This document shows, one piece after another, positions 23,204-32,283 of a stretch of 35,258 nucleotides of DNA. The stretch is from positions 1 through 35,258 of the forward strand of contig NZ_JAGIZB010000031.1 of NCBI RefSeq assembly GCF_017813395.1, written 5' to 3'. Both the position numbers and the translations under genes were made by a program. Position 1 is the stretch's first letter. Each line of letters starts with the position of its first letter. The stretch is from Pararoseomonas baculiformis (GTDB taxonomy: Bacteria; Pseudomonadota; Alphaproteobacteria; Acetobacterales; Acetobacteraceae). The notes under the pieces are model-generated. The model saw only the letters and a list, made by a program, of their open reading frames with translations, had not been told where the DNA came from and ran no database searches.

Positions 23204-24865
23204 CGGGGCTCTGTCGCTGATTGCGTGCTCGTTCCGCGTTTCTGGAGAGGCTTGATCCCGCGGAGACCGCCATGATGGCCGACCTCGACCCGAGTGCCCT
23301 GTTGCCTCCCGGCCTGGTGGTGGATGAGGTCGAAGTCGGTCCCGATCTGATCAGCATCATGGCCCATGCTGCGCAGACCTTGGGAACCTGCCCTACCTGC
23401 GGCCTCCGCTCTGATCGCGTTCACAGCCTCCATCGCCGCCGGCTGCTCGACCTGCCGTCCCATGGCCGGTCGGTCGAACTCCTGGTCCGGGCACGCCGCT
23501 TCCGCTGCCCCGCCGCGGACTGTCCCCGCCGGACCTTCACTCAGCCGCCCTTGCCCGAGATGACCGGCCGGCGAGGGCGGCGCACTCTCCGCCTGGACGG
23601 GCTTGTTGAGGCCCTCGGCGTGGCCCTGGGTGGCCGGCCCGGAGCTGCCCTGGCACGGCGGCCCATGCTGCCCGTCGGCAAGGACACGCTGCTCCGTGCA
23701 GTCCGCCGTCGGACCGTCCCCGCCACCAGCCCCTCCGCGGTGATCGGGATCGACGAGTGGGCTTGGCGCCGACGTCAGCGCTACGGAACCTTGATCTGCG
23801 ACCTGGAGCGTCGGCGGGTGCTGGACCTCCTCCCGGACCGCGAGCCCACGACCGTGAGGGCCTGGCTTGCTTCTCACCCGGACATCACCATCGTCGCGCG
23901 TGACCGGGCTGGCGGCTTTGCCGGCGCGGCCGCCGCGGCTGCCCAGGGCGCGATCCAGGTGGCAGACCGCTGGCACCTGATGGAGAACGCCAGCGCGGCC
24001 TTCCTTGGGGCCGCCCGGAGTGCCCTTGGCCCCATTCGTCGGGCTCTTGGTGCCGGTACCATCGACCCCGACCTGCTGAGCGCCGCCGAGTGGCTCCGGT
24101 ACGAGGGCTATCTCCGGCGCAGCGAGGAGAGCAGGGACTATCCGGTTAATGGCCCGGGGCGGCGCCTCGATTGAAGGCATCGTCCGCCGCACCAGCCGCA
24201 GCCGCAAGCTGGTCCGGGCCGTGTTCCGCAACACCGAGGACGAGGTGTTCCGCAGCAGGGCTAACAGTCTCAAGCCATGGCTTGCCTTGCTCGAGACGGC
24301 CTGGGCCGGCGGTTGCCGCAACGTAGCAGAACTCTGGCGCCGGCTGCGGGCTGAGGGCTTTGGCGGTAGCCTGCGGGTGGTGGGCGAGTGGGCCACCCGC
24401 CGGCGACGCAGCGAACGGGCCGATGGTGCCATCGCGAGCCGGTTGCCACCGGCCCGGACCATCGCCCGCACGATGCTGTCCGGCCGCGACCGCCTGTCGC
24501 GCAGCGAGGCGGTGATGGTGGGCGCCATCGAACGCGCCCTGCCGGCACTCGCCACGGCGCGAGACCTCGCCGATCGCTTCCATCACATGGTGCGGACCCG
24601 CGCCTCGGACGCGCTGCCCGCATGGGTCAGCGAGGCGACGACGGGCATGCTTGCGCCGTTCGGGCGCGGCATCGCCGCCGATAAGGCAGCAGTCAGCGCC
24701 GCGTTGCCCTCGCCCTGGTCGAACGGCCCGACGGAGGGCTACGTCACCAAGCTGAAGCTGATCCGTCGTCAGATGTATGGCCGCGGCAAGCTCCACCTGC
24801 TGCGCGCACGGCTGGTCACCATTCCATGACGGCCGCACAAGCACGCAATCAGCGACAGAGCCCCG
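23204..24865 (+). mobile_element. ISL3-family insertion sequence
   Basis: Perfect 26-bp terminal inverted repeats lie at 23204-23229 and 24840-24865. Both begin CGGGGCTCTGTCGCTGATTG. The element is 1662 bp with one transposase reading on the plus strand. No 8-bp target duplication is recognisable (CACTCAAC on the left, TTTGGACT on the right), so one flank may have been deleted after insertion. Confidence 0.9.
23272..24829 (+). pseudogene. ISL3-family transposase, frameshifted in the middle
   Basis: The N-terminus (MMADLDPSALLPPGLVVDEV) carries the zinc-binding CPTCG...CPAADCPRRTF region. The DDE core begins with VIGIDEWAWRRRQRYGTLIC (first Asp) and ITIVARDRAGGFA (second Asp). After YLRRSEESRD the frame leaves the family sequence and stops at 24172-24174. 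The expected continuation (MARGGASIEGIVRRTSRSRK) is in another frame from 24149 and runs to TGA at 24827-24829. It includes the catalytic Glu in SPWSNGPTEGYVTKLKLIRR. The shift lies between about 24130 and 24148. The termini are perfect, so the copy may still be moved by a relative in trans. Confidence 0.88.
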
Positions 24866-24866
24866 T

Positions 24867-25046
24867 TTGGACTCCTATTCACAAGCGACTACGCGCGATG
24901 CTGGTGGGCCCTACATCGACAGTCAGCCCGCCTATACCTGGATCGATGTGGAACTGCTGGCCAGCCTCGCGGGAAGGGACTACCGGGCCGAGACGACAAA
25001 GCAGCTCAACAACATGATCAGTGCCGTAACGTCGGCCGTTAACTAG
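24867..25046 (+). pseudogene. 3' remnant of an unknown gene cut by ISL3
   Basis: From the ISL3 right end a frame continues as LDSYSQATTRDAGGPYIDSQ, then PAYTWIDVELLASLAGRDYR and AETTKQLNNMISAVTSAVN, to TAG 25044-25046. It has no start codon, so it is a stranded C-terminus of about 59 residues. The alpha-helical end and good codon use support a real gene. It reads in the same direction as the MBL/nuclease operon and might have been a fourth gene of it. I do not recognise the family. Confidence 0.45.
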
Positions 25047-25056
25047 GGCCGGTCGA

Positions 25057-25075
25057 GGGCGCCCGCCAAGCGCCC
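25057..25075. terminator. Candidate hairpin between convergent genes
   Basis: GGGCGC (25057-25062) and GCGCCC (25070-25075) form a 6-bp G+C stem with a 7-base loop. It lies in the 55-bp gap between a plus-strand gene remnant and the minus-strand HEPN-like gene, where a bidirectional terminator is expected. There is no T-run, so support is modest. Confidence 0.3.
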
Positions 25076-25101
25076 GGACGCGGCGGCGCGGCCGGTCCGC
25101 C

Positions 25102-26091
25102 TCACCGCGTGCCCGCCTGCAGGGCCGAAACCTCCGCGAACGACGCGGGCTCTAAGTGGCTCAGCGCGTTGCGCATCTCCCGCAGCATCTGCAAGCGGCT
25201 CAGGAGGGGCGATTGAAGCGGCTCCCCGCTCTGGCGAAGCTGCTGGTAGAGGTACTTCAGCTCCAGCAGCTCGGCCGTGCGCACCCGTTTGGCAGGCCGA
25301 CCTTCCGTCTCCGGGATGTCGTAGGGAATACGCCAACGGCCGCGATTCGCGCGCACGATCACCAGTCGCTCGCGCTCGATCTCTCCCAGGAGTACCGCAT
25401 GGTGGATGCGCCACAGGTCGAACTCGGCAGAGGCCGGCTCGGCACCATCCGCGCGCGCATGGGAAAGGAAGCGGACGGGATCGCACAGTGCCTCATCCGA
25501 AGCTGCCATCCAGTGCTCCAGCGTGTCGAGCGCGCCTGTCCCGGGCAGCCGTGCGCTCGCCATCTCGACGGAGAGCTCGATACGGAGGCGGGCGAGGACG
25601 CCTTGGCACTCCGCCGTGGCCACCCGGTAGCGGGCGGCCACTTCCAGATCGACGCGGTCGAGCGGCTCCGCTTGCAGCCATGCCAAGTCGAGCCCCGTTA
25701 CGAGCGGGCTGTCGGTCGGAAGCGGCACGACAAGCAGCGCACGGCGGTGCGGCGCGTCGTGGCGCATCGCCTCTCCCAGTGCGCGGGCGACGGCGCTCCA
25801 GGCCTCCGCCCGCGCCGCCCCGACGCCGTCTACCCACCAGACGCCGGTAGGCAGCCGATCCTCCGCGCGCGGCAGCTCGGCTTCGCGCCGCAGCAGGGCC
25901 CAGGGGTCGAGAGCGGGGTCGTCGTAGATCATGCGCAGGCGGATTTGCCGGGCAGCCAGCGCGTCCTCCACCGCCCGGCGGAAGCCGGGCGGCGCAGCGC
26001 CGACAGGCAGGCACTGCCGGCCGTCCACCAGCTCAGCCACGAGGCGTGCCACCAGCGCCGACGGACCGGGGAGCGACCAGACCTCGATCAC
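25102..26091 (-). CDS. Unknown 329-residue protein with C-terminal HEPN-like motif
   Basis: The start is GTG 26091 (MIEVWSLPGPSALVARLVAE), overlapping the stop of the upstream ATPase gene by four bases (GTGA). The N-terminal third (SLPGPSALVARLVAELVDGR; TGVWWVDGVGAARAEAW; RALLVVPLPTDSPLV) has a strand-loop-helix and Walker-B-like rhythm, possibly a degenerate P-loop fold without a normal Walker A. Near the C-terminus, LQMLREMRNALSHLEPASFA contains RNALSH, which fits the R-N-X3-H signature of HEPN ribonucleases. The tight coupling means it is almost certainly a partner or effector of the ATPase. Family and substrate are unknown to me. The HEPN idea rests on one motif plus helical context, and the domain would be short. 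Confidence 0.6.
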   Translation of the reverse strand: MIEVWSLPGPSALVARLVAELVDGRQCLPVGAAPPGFRRAVEDALAARQIRLRMIYDDPALDPWALLRREAELPRAEDRLPTGVWWVDGVGAARAEAWSAVARALGEAMRHDAPHRRALLVVPLPTDSPLVTGLDLAWLQAEPLDRVDLEVAARYRVATAECQGVLARLRIELSVEMASARLPGTGALDTLEHWMAASDEALCDPVRFLSHARADGAEPASAEFDLWRIHHAVLLGEIERERLVIVRANRGRWRIPYDIPETEGRPAKRVRTAELLELKYLYQQLRQSGEPLQSPLLSRLQMLREMRNALSHLEPASFAEVSALQAGTR

Positions 26092-29000
26092 GTCGCGCTG
26101 GCAGGAATTGGCCGGGCGAGGCCGAGGCGCACCTCGTTGCCGAGCACGAAGCCCTCCGCCCCCCGCCTGACCAGGCCTGTTAGCTCCGCCCAGGCCAGGA
26201 TCCGCGCCACTGCCTCCTCCTCGAGACCCGAATAGGCTACGACCGACGCGGCCTCGATCACCTCGCCGTCGAGCCGCCCGTCCTGGCAGTCCCCGAGCGC
26301 GCGCAGGGTCTCGACGGCACTTGGGAGGGCCCGCACATCCTCCAGCGGGTCGCCGTCAGGGCTGGGGGCTAGCAGGCGCCGCGCGAGGTCGTCGGCGGGT
26401 GCCGTGCGCTCGGCGGGTGGCAGCCGCTCCAACTGCCGTATCAAGCGGTCCCAGCCGCCTGTGGCCCGCGTGATCGTGTTCCCGGGCATGCGAAGGGGGG
26501 CGTCGTTGGCCCAGAGGTTGACGTCGTCGATGCTCCAGGGACCCGCAGTGAGTTCCACTACGCGGGTGGCGGGATCGCCCTCGTCCAGCACAGCGGCGCG
26601 GCAAGGATCGGTTACCCAGTCCCAGGCGCGTTGCGCGTTGGCTAGGAACAGCACCCGCAGCGGGGAGGCGCCCTTGGCGGCCGCGCGTGCTCGCCGCAGC
26701 GCCTCCTCCACCCAGGCTGCGTCCCAGGAAGCCTCAGGCGGCACGATGTGAAGGGCGGAGCCCGCGGAAGGCTTTGTGCCTAGCGCAGCTTGGAAGCGGT
26801 CGAGCTGGAACGGGCCACCCAGCACGCGCGCGGTCACCTGCCGGCCGTGGCGCTCGCGCGCGATGCGGCAGGCGGCATCCACCGCAGTCCGCCAAGTCTC
26901 GATGCCCGCGAGGGCGGTGCCGGCCAGGATCGCGACGCCGCTACCAGGGGCCAGCAGGTGCCCCTCCTGCCGCGCCGTCAGCAGCCCGGGGCGGCCGCCG
27001 ATCGTCCGCCGCATCTCCAGCGGGTCGTTGATCGCGGGGGCCGAGCGGTTGGCGAAGCTCTCGAGCTGCTGGCGGATCTCGCCGGGGCTGCCGATTAGGT
27101 GCGCGAGGTTCGCGCTCCGAAGCGCGTAGTGCGCGCCACCCACGCCTCGCAGCAGGCCAAGCCCGACCATCTCGTCGAGCAGCGCCGCGAAGGCGTCGTC
27201 GGCGAAGGCTGGTGGGAACCCGGCCGGCCAAGCGTCTGCGGCCAGGGCGCGCAGCATGCCACTATCGATGCCGCTGGCCAGCAGCTCGGGCTCATCCATA
27301 CTGAAGTTAGCCACCAGCAGGGTCAGCAGGTTGTAGCGCGGATCCAACTCCAGCGTGATGCGGAAGCGCTCGAAGGCAGCGGTGCGCACCTCCGGCGTTT
27401 CCAGCACGCGTTCGACATCTTCCATCCGCACGGTCCAGGGCGGCCCTCCTCCGCCGCTTTGTTGGCGCAGTGAGCGCAGCAGGCGCTGGCAGACCACTTG
27501 GATCAGGCTGGGATAGTAGTTGGCGAAGGCTAAGATGCGCGAGACGACTGCCTCGTCGAGGTGGTAGCCGAGCGCGGTGAAGGGCCAGCGCACGAGGCTC
27601 TCGGCCTGCCGCCGCTCCTCGCCGCGCAGCAGCGGGCCGACGACCAGCGGCGCGCCGAGATGGGCTATCGGGCTGTTCGGGTCTCGCGCCAACTTCTGGA
27701 CGTTGCGCAGGCCCGCGAACACCGGCTTAAAGCGACGGTCCGTTTCTACCGTCAGATCGCGCAAGGCGGAGGTGACGGTGAAGCCCGCCTGCCGGTCCTT
27801 ATCAAAGAATGCGTCCGCCTCGTCCAGCAGCAGCAGCAGCAGCCGCCCCGGCCGCTTGTCCAACCAGTCCCGCACCGCCGCGCGCACGGCGGGCGCACCG
27901 CTGGCGCGGCCCACTGTGATGCCAGCGCGGGCCAGCTCCTCGGCCAAGCGCGGCCACAGCTCGGCCGGCGGCTGCTGCAGGCCGATCTCCGCGATGCTGA
28001 CATAGCGCGCGACCGTGTCCGGGTCCGCCGCCGCGGCGCGCTCGACTTGCCGCAGTACCGCGGTTTTGCCGAGCTGGCGACCACCGTAGAGCAGGTGGGT
28101 GAACTCACCGCTGCGCGCGGCGACGGCACGCAGCTCGCGGGCCCGGCCGAAGAACATCTCCGGCGCCGGCGTACCGGTGTCGGCCCACGGCCGACTGTCG
28201 GTGAAGGGTAGAGTGCAGGCAAATAGAGACATAAGCCGCCCCTGTGGCAGAAGGCCGAGATGCAGCGCCAGCACCTCGTCCACCACGATGATGGAGCGCA
28301 GCCGGTCCGCGCGCGCGAGCGCAGCGAGACGCCGCCGCTGCTCGTGGTCGAGCGGGCCGAAGAACAGCACGATCGTCGGCGCGCTGCTGCCCGGCAGCGC
28401 TGCCAGCGCCTGCGCTATGTCCTCGGCGTCGCGCTTGTGCCAGAGGCAGAGCAGGCGGTAGGTCCCCTCGGCCTCGGAGCCGAACTGGGGCAGCACCGCC
28501 GTGTCGCGGTCTCGGAGGGGACGGACCCGCAACTGCAGCACCGCTTCCGAGACCTTCCGCGCGGGGGTGGCGAAGCCCGGCAGCTCGGGGTCGGTAAAGC
28601 CGAAGGCGGTGAACAGCCGCAGCAGCGCATCGTGCAGGCCGTTGCGCGAGTTCTCGCGCACGCAGTCGGCCCAGGCCTCGGCCAGCGCGGACAGGTCCGG
28701 CGTCAGCTCCAGGCCGGGCGCGAGCAGGTCCTGTGGGATGGTGAGGGTGCTGTCGGCGATGTCGCGCATTGCCGTGCGTCGCCCGCGCAGCCAGCCGGCC
28801 AGCCGCTCGGCCCCTGCCGGGAAGAAGGCAACGAAGGCCTCCTCCACAGGTACGGGCACGTGCGAGTCCAGTGGCTCGCCGGCCTCCAGCCGCTCCACAA
28901 GATCTTCGGCTAGGGCGAACTGGCCGGCCTCCAGCAGCCCCTCCACCCGATCGCGGTCCGGCTCCTGCAGTTGGCGTAGTTGGTCGAGGCGGAGGATGAT

Positions 29001-31433
29001 GCGGTCGCGCGCCAGGACGGCGCGCTCGCTCAGCTTCGCATCGGCCAGCGCGACCTGCCGGCTTGCTTCGGCGAATAGCTCCGCCGCGCTCGCCGGAGCT
29101 GCCGCAGCTACCTGCTCCCGCGCACGCAATAGCCTCTCAGTGAGCTCCTGGGCTGGGCCGGCGTCCAGCCGGCCGGCGCGCTCCGCTTCCTCAACCTTGG
29201 TGCGCTTGTCGTCCAGCGCTTGCGCCTCGTCGGCTTTACGACGTTCAAGAGCGTTGCGCAGCTCGCGTAGGAGGGTGGGGCGCTCCTCGGTGTCGCCGGT
29301 GAGCTCGATCACCAGCTCGGCGCCGAGGTAGTCGCCGGCGGCGATACGCCGGCGCACGGAATAGGCCGGCGGGGGCGGCGCTGGCGCCTGGGCGAGGGCG
29401 ATCAGCTCATCTCGCACCGCCTCCGGCGGTGGATGTTGGCGGGTCCAGCCGGCACCAAACACGATGCCCTGCACCCCGACCAAGTCGCGTCCGAGCAGCG
29501 CGTCTGGCGAGGGCGCGGCACACCTGGGCGTCTCTCCCTCGAGTACGCTGAGGAGGCGCCGGAGCGCCGCCGCGCCGCATGGCGCGCCCGCGGCGAGGAG
29601 GCCGTCAAGCCGGGACAGCTCTTCCTCCGCCGCGCGAATGCGCGAGAGCAGGCGGGCACGCAGCTCTGCAATGGGCTTTGTGCGGGATTTGTCGGCGCGC
29701 GACGGCGCGCGCTCGGCGACGGAGAGCCACTGGCGCAGGTGCTTCAGCGCCTCCTCGGCAGCCTCGTGCAGCTCGCGGTAGGCGGGCCCCGAGATCGGGG
29801 ACCGGCGGGCCGGGTTGGGACCGCGGACTTGGCGCTCGACCTGCCTTATCTCACGCTCAATGTCGATGGTCGCGACGAAACGCCGCACCTCCTCAACCCG
29901 CCCCGTCAGGGCTTGTGCCGCCGCCTGCAGGTGGGCGTGGAAGCTTCCGCCCGGTCGCAGCATCTCGCGCCAGACGTCGGTCGCAGCGGCGTAGCGGATG
30001 CTACGGGCCAGCTGCTGCCGTTGCCAAGTCGCGATGTCCTGGGACACCGCGTCGAACTCCTGGCGCCACGTCTCCTCTGTCACGAGGCCGGCCATGAGGT
30101 CAGAGGCGGAGATCAGCGCCGTGCCAGCCACATGCCTGCCCTGGTACATCTCGTGCGCGAGGTCACGCAGTTGGGGCAATCCGTCCGCGTGGCCGGGGTC
30201 GTTCCCCGCATCCCCCAGAATGGCCGCGAGAAGGCTTGCTTGACCGGACCCGGGCGCGAGGAGCGCGAGGGTAGTTGCCGCCGGCAGCAGGAGGACGAGG
30301 GCGAGGCGGGTCGGGTTGCCGGCCGGCGCTTGGGGTAGCGCGTCCAGCACGTGCCGTGTGGCCTCGCGGACGCGGTCGTCGAGCTCACCGCTTGTGTCGG
30401 CCACCATCGCCATCGCCGTGAGCGGGAGGGCGGCCCTCAGCAGCCCGGGAACTTCTTCCGGCGCGGCTACCTCGGCGAGCGCCACGGCAAGGCCGAGGCG
30501 CTCGCTCCCGAGCGCCTGCAGCAGCGCGTTGGGTACCGTGCCGGGCTGCCATTCTCCCTCCCCCGCTGGGGGGGGCGTCTCGATGACTGGGGCCGCCGAC
30601 GTGGCACGCTCCTCCGCGTCGGCTGGACAGGCCGTCTGCTTCGGCTCCTCGGGCTTCACTAAGATGGCGGCCTCGGCGCCGGCCACCTCTTCTTCGGCCA
30701 GGCTGTCGGATGGCCCTCCGGTAAGCGCCGGGAATGTCGCGCCGCCAGCATCCATGACGGGGATGGTGCCGTCCTGCCTGCCGGTCCCTTCCGCCTCCTG
30801 CCCAGCGGGCGGATCCTGCGCCGAGGCGGACAGCTCCGCCTTCTCTTGCGGCAGTTCCTTAGCCAATGGGAGGTCCGGCACGCTTCGACCGGCATCAGCC
30901 GAGGGGGCCGGCGCTACGCCATCGTCCCCGGACCGGGCGGCCCAGGCGGAGAGCCGCTCGTCCACTTGCCGCCTCGCCGCGGCTCCGGCCTCGCGCGCTG
31001 CCTGTGCCTCAGCATTGAGGCGCGCGACCTCCTCGAACTCATCCTGATCAATGGCGTCCCTTAGCTGCTGCTTCGCGGACTCGAGGCGCCGGTGAGCCTC
31101 GCTGGCCCTCATCGCGGCATGGCCGAGCTGGCCGAGATCGTCGTCATTCAGCCTTTCCAGATCGAGCGCCGCGGGAAGGGCAAGATGGGGGAAGAACGCC
31201 ACGATTGACGCGAGCCGCTTCCTGCGCCGGGCGGCCATTGCACCCTCAACCGCCCGGAGAGCCCTGGCCGCCTCGGCGGCCGCAGCGGCGATCTGCTCCA
31301 GTTCCTCAGCGCGCGGGGTCGCGGAGCGTAAGGTCAGCTCGCAAAGCGCCCTAATCTGCGCGATATCGGTCCTTACTCTCTCCAACTCGGAGTCCAGGGC
31401 TGCTTCCGCATCGACACCGTCGTCATCGCTCAT
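26088..31433 (-). CDS. Giant coiled-coil P-loop ATPase, 1781 residues
   Basis: ATG 31433 (MSDDDGVDAEAALDSELERV) opens an uninterrupted frame. Residues 1-190 and about 560-900 are long helices with coiled-coil patterning (EEVARLNAEAQAAREAGAAA; TKVEEAERAGRLDAGPAQEL), separated by an acidic Pro/Ala-rich linker. Before the ATPase comes TIVLFFGPLDHEQRRRLAAL and IIVVDEVLALHLG. The ATPase begins EMFFGRARELRAVAARSG, with Walker A YGGRQLGKTAV near 1117 and Walker B LLLLLLDEADAFFD near 1203. A winged-helix-like region (IQVVCQRLLRSL) follows, as in AAA_16/STAND-type sensors. The last 400 residues contain GSGVAILAGTALAGIETWRT and further helices. Such proteins typically sense a trigger and switch on an effector, here plausibly the coupled 329-residue protein. 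I do not recognise it as part of a named defence system. Intact over 5.3 kb in a region full of broken genes. Confidence 0.85.
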   Translation of the reverse strand: MSDDDGVDAEAALDSELERVRTDIAQIRALCELTLRSATPRAEELEQIAAAAAEAARALRAVEGAMAARRRKRLASIVAFFPHLALPAALDLERLNDDDLGQLGHAAMRASEAHRRLESAKQQLRDAIDQDEFEEVARLNAEAQAAREAGAAARRQVDERLSAWAARSGDDGVAPAPSADAGRSVPDLPLAKELPQEKAELSASAQDPPAGQEAEGTGRQDGTIPVMDAGGATFPALTGGPSDSLAEEEVAGAEAAILVKPEEPKQTACPADAEERATSAAPVIETPPPAGEGEWQPGTVPNALLQALGSERLGLAVALAEVAAPEEVPGLLRAALPLTAMAMVADTSGELDDRVREATRHVLDALPQAPAGNPTRLALVLLLPAATTLALLAPGSGQASLLAAILGDAGNDPGHADGLPQLRDLAHEMYQGRHVAGTALISASDLMAGLVTEETWRQEFDAVSQDIATWQRQQLARSIRYAAATDVWREMLRPGGSFHAHLQAAAQALTGRVEEVRRFVATIDIEREIRQVERQVRGPNPARRSPISGPAYRELHEAAEEALKHLRQWLSVAERAPSRADKSRTKPIAELRARLLSRIRAAEEELSRLDGLLAAGAPCGAAALRRLLSVLEGETPRCAAPSPDALLGRDLVGVQGIVFGAGWTRQHPPPEAVRDELIALAQAPAPPPPAYSVRRRIAAGDYLGAELVIELTGDTEERPTLLRELRNALERRKADEAQALDDKRTKVEEAERAGRLDAGPAQELTERLLRAREQVAAAAPASAAELFAEASRQVALADAKLSERAVLARDRIILRLDQLRQLQEPDRDRVEGLLEAGQFALAEDLVERLEAGEPLDSHVPVPVEEAFVAFFPAGAERLAGWLRGRRTAMRDIADSTLTIPQDLLAPGLELTPDLSALAEAWADCVRENSRNGLHDALLRLFTAFGFTDPELPGFATPARKVSEAVLQLRVRPLRDRDTAVLPQFGSEAEGTYRLLCLWHKRDAEDIAQALAALPGSSAPTIVLFFGPLDHEQRRRLAALARADRLRSIIVVDEVLALHLGLLPQGRLMSLFACTLPFTDSRPWADTGTPAPEMFFGRARELRAVAARSGEFTHLLYGGRQLGKTAVLRQVERAAAADPDTVARYVSIAEIGLQQPPAELWPRLAEELARAGITVGRASGAPAVRAAVRDWLDKRPGRLLLLLLDEADAFFDKDRQAGFTVTSALRDLTVETDRRFKPVFAGLRNVQKLARDPNSPIAHLGAPLVVGPLLRGEERRQAESLVRWPFTALGYHLDEAVVSRILAFANYYPSLIQVVCQRLLRSLRQQSGGGGPPWTVRMEDVERVLETPEVRTAAFERFRITLELDPRYNLLTLLVANFSMDEPELLASGIDSGMLRALAADAWPAGFPPAFADDAFAALLDEMVGLGLLRGVGGAHYALRSANLAHLIGSPGEIRQQLESFANRSAPAINDPLEMRRTIGGRPGLLTARQEGHLLAPGSGVAILAGTALAGIETWRTAVDAACRIARERHGRQVTARVLGGPFQLDRFQAALGTKPSAGSALHIVPPEASWDAAWVEEALRRARAAAKGASPLRVLFLANAQRAWDWVTDPCRAAVLDEGDPATRVVELTAGPWSIDDVNLWANDAPLRMPGNTITRATGGWDRLIRQLERLPPAERTAPADDLARRLLAPSPDGDPLEDVRALPSAVETLRALGDCQDGRLDGEVIEAASVVAYSGLEEEAVARILAWAELTGLVRRGAEGFVLGNEVRLGLARPIPASAT

Positions 31434-31714
31434 TCTACGTTCCGATTGATCCGAAAACAGGCCCGGGGCCGAGCAGCGGTGGAAGTGAACGCCCTTGCAT
31501 GTGGGTGAAGGATTTGCGCCGGCCCCAATCGGACAGTGTCAGATCGGGCTGGACTCCTTTTATGCGGGCACCGAAACGTAACCCTCGGTTTCCTGAGGTG
31601 TCCAGAGGATACCGTGAACTTGCCGACGTCGACGCGAGTAGGCTGACTGATCGAGCGCGGGATCGAGGGTGATCAAGCGAGCGCGGTGACCCCGCTGATG
31701 TCGGACCAAACCTC

Positions 31715-31777
31715 AAACGCGAAATAGAGCCACACCGCTTGGCTGATAATCTCGGCCGGGAAGCGATACCCGGCGAA
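31715..31777 (-). pseudogene. IS6-family transposase N-terminal remnant
   Basis: On the minus strand this 63-bp stretch reads FAGYRFPAEIISQAVWLYFA and one further residue. It matches the N-terminal YRFPPEIISxAVWLYFRF signature of IS6-family transposases. The rest of the element is absent, so it is debris marking an old insertion or deletion end. The remaining gap 31434-31714 holds no convincing gene. 31778-31857 is open on the plus strand as GEVISANYAVVDRSGKLAGH, possibly another unrelated fragment. Confidence 0.55.
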
Positions 31778-31857
31778 GCTGGGGCAGGCAGCGGGGGAGG
31801 TCATCTCAGCCAACTACGCAGTGGTGGACCGCTCCGGCAAGCTGGCAGGGCACCGAC

Positions 31858-32283
31858 TTGACGGTGCCCCCTGGAGATGATGAGGTGATCCTGAAGCCGA
31901 CCGGTTCGGGCGGGTCACCGATGCCTGGCAGCACGCCGGTATATCTGCTCGAGCTCATCCGCCGCTTGAACCGCCTGTTCGGGGAGGCCGCGCCGCTCAG
32001 TGACCAAGCGCACTTCGTCAACCAGATCGCCTCCATCGCTCAGGAAAACCAGGTCGTGATGGCGCAGGTCGGGCGGACCGAGAAGGAGCTGGCGATGAAG
32101 GGCAACCTGCCCGGGGCCGTGCAGGGCGCCATCGTGCGCTTGATGACCTCCAACAACGCCTTGGCGAAGCTGCTCCTAAAGGGCGACAAGCAGGCGATGG
32201 GGATCCTGCCCGACATCATCTACGACATCCTCAAGTCGGGCGAGAAGCTCAATCTGGATGACCTTTCCGGTGCTGCGGCATGA
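31858..32283 (+). pseudogene. hsdR: HsdR C-terminal fragment (type I restriction subunit R)
   Basis: The frame ends with TGA 32281-32283. It carries VYLLELIRRLNRLFGEAAPL, VNQIASIAQENQVVMAQVGR, GAVQGAIVRLMTSNNALAKL and MGILPDIIYDILKSGE. This arrangement is characteristic of the extreme C-terminus of HsdR, which contacts the methyltransferase part of type I restriction enzymes. The nuclease and translocase domains (about 800 residues or more) are missing. The IS6 remnant just upstream suggests an IS-mediated deletion. The apparent start TTG 31858 is probably internal. The stop overlaps the next start (ATGA), so the downstream genes were part of the restriction operon. Confidence 0.8.

Noticed and set aside
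23047-24555. Minus-strand open frame of 502 codons
   Set aside because: It spans the end of the nuclease gene and the ISL3 transposase in antisense. Its composition is artefactual and it crosses an IS boundary.
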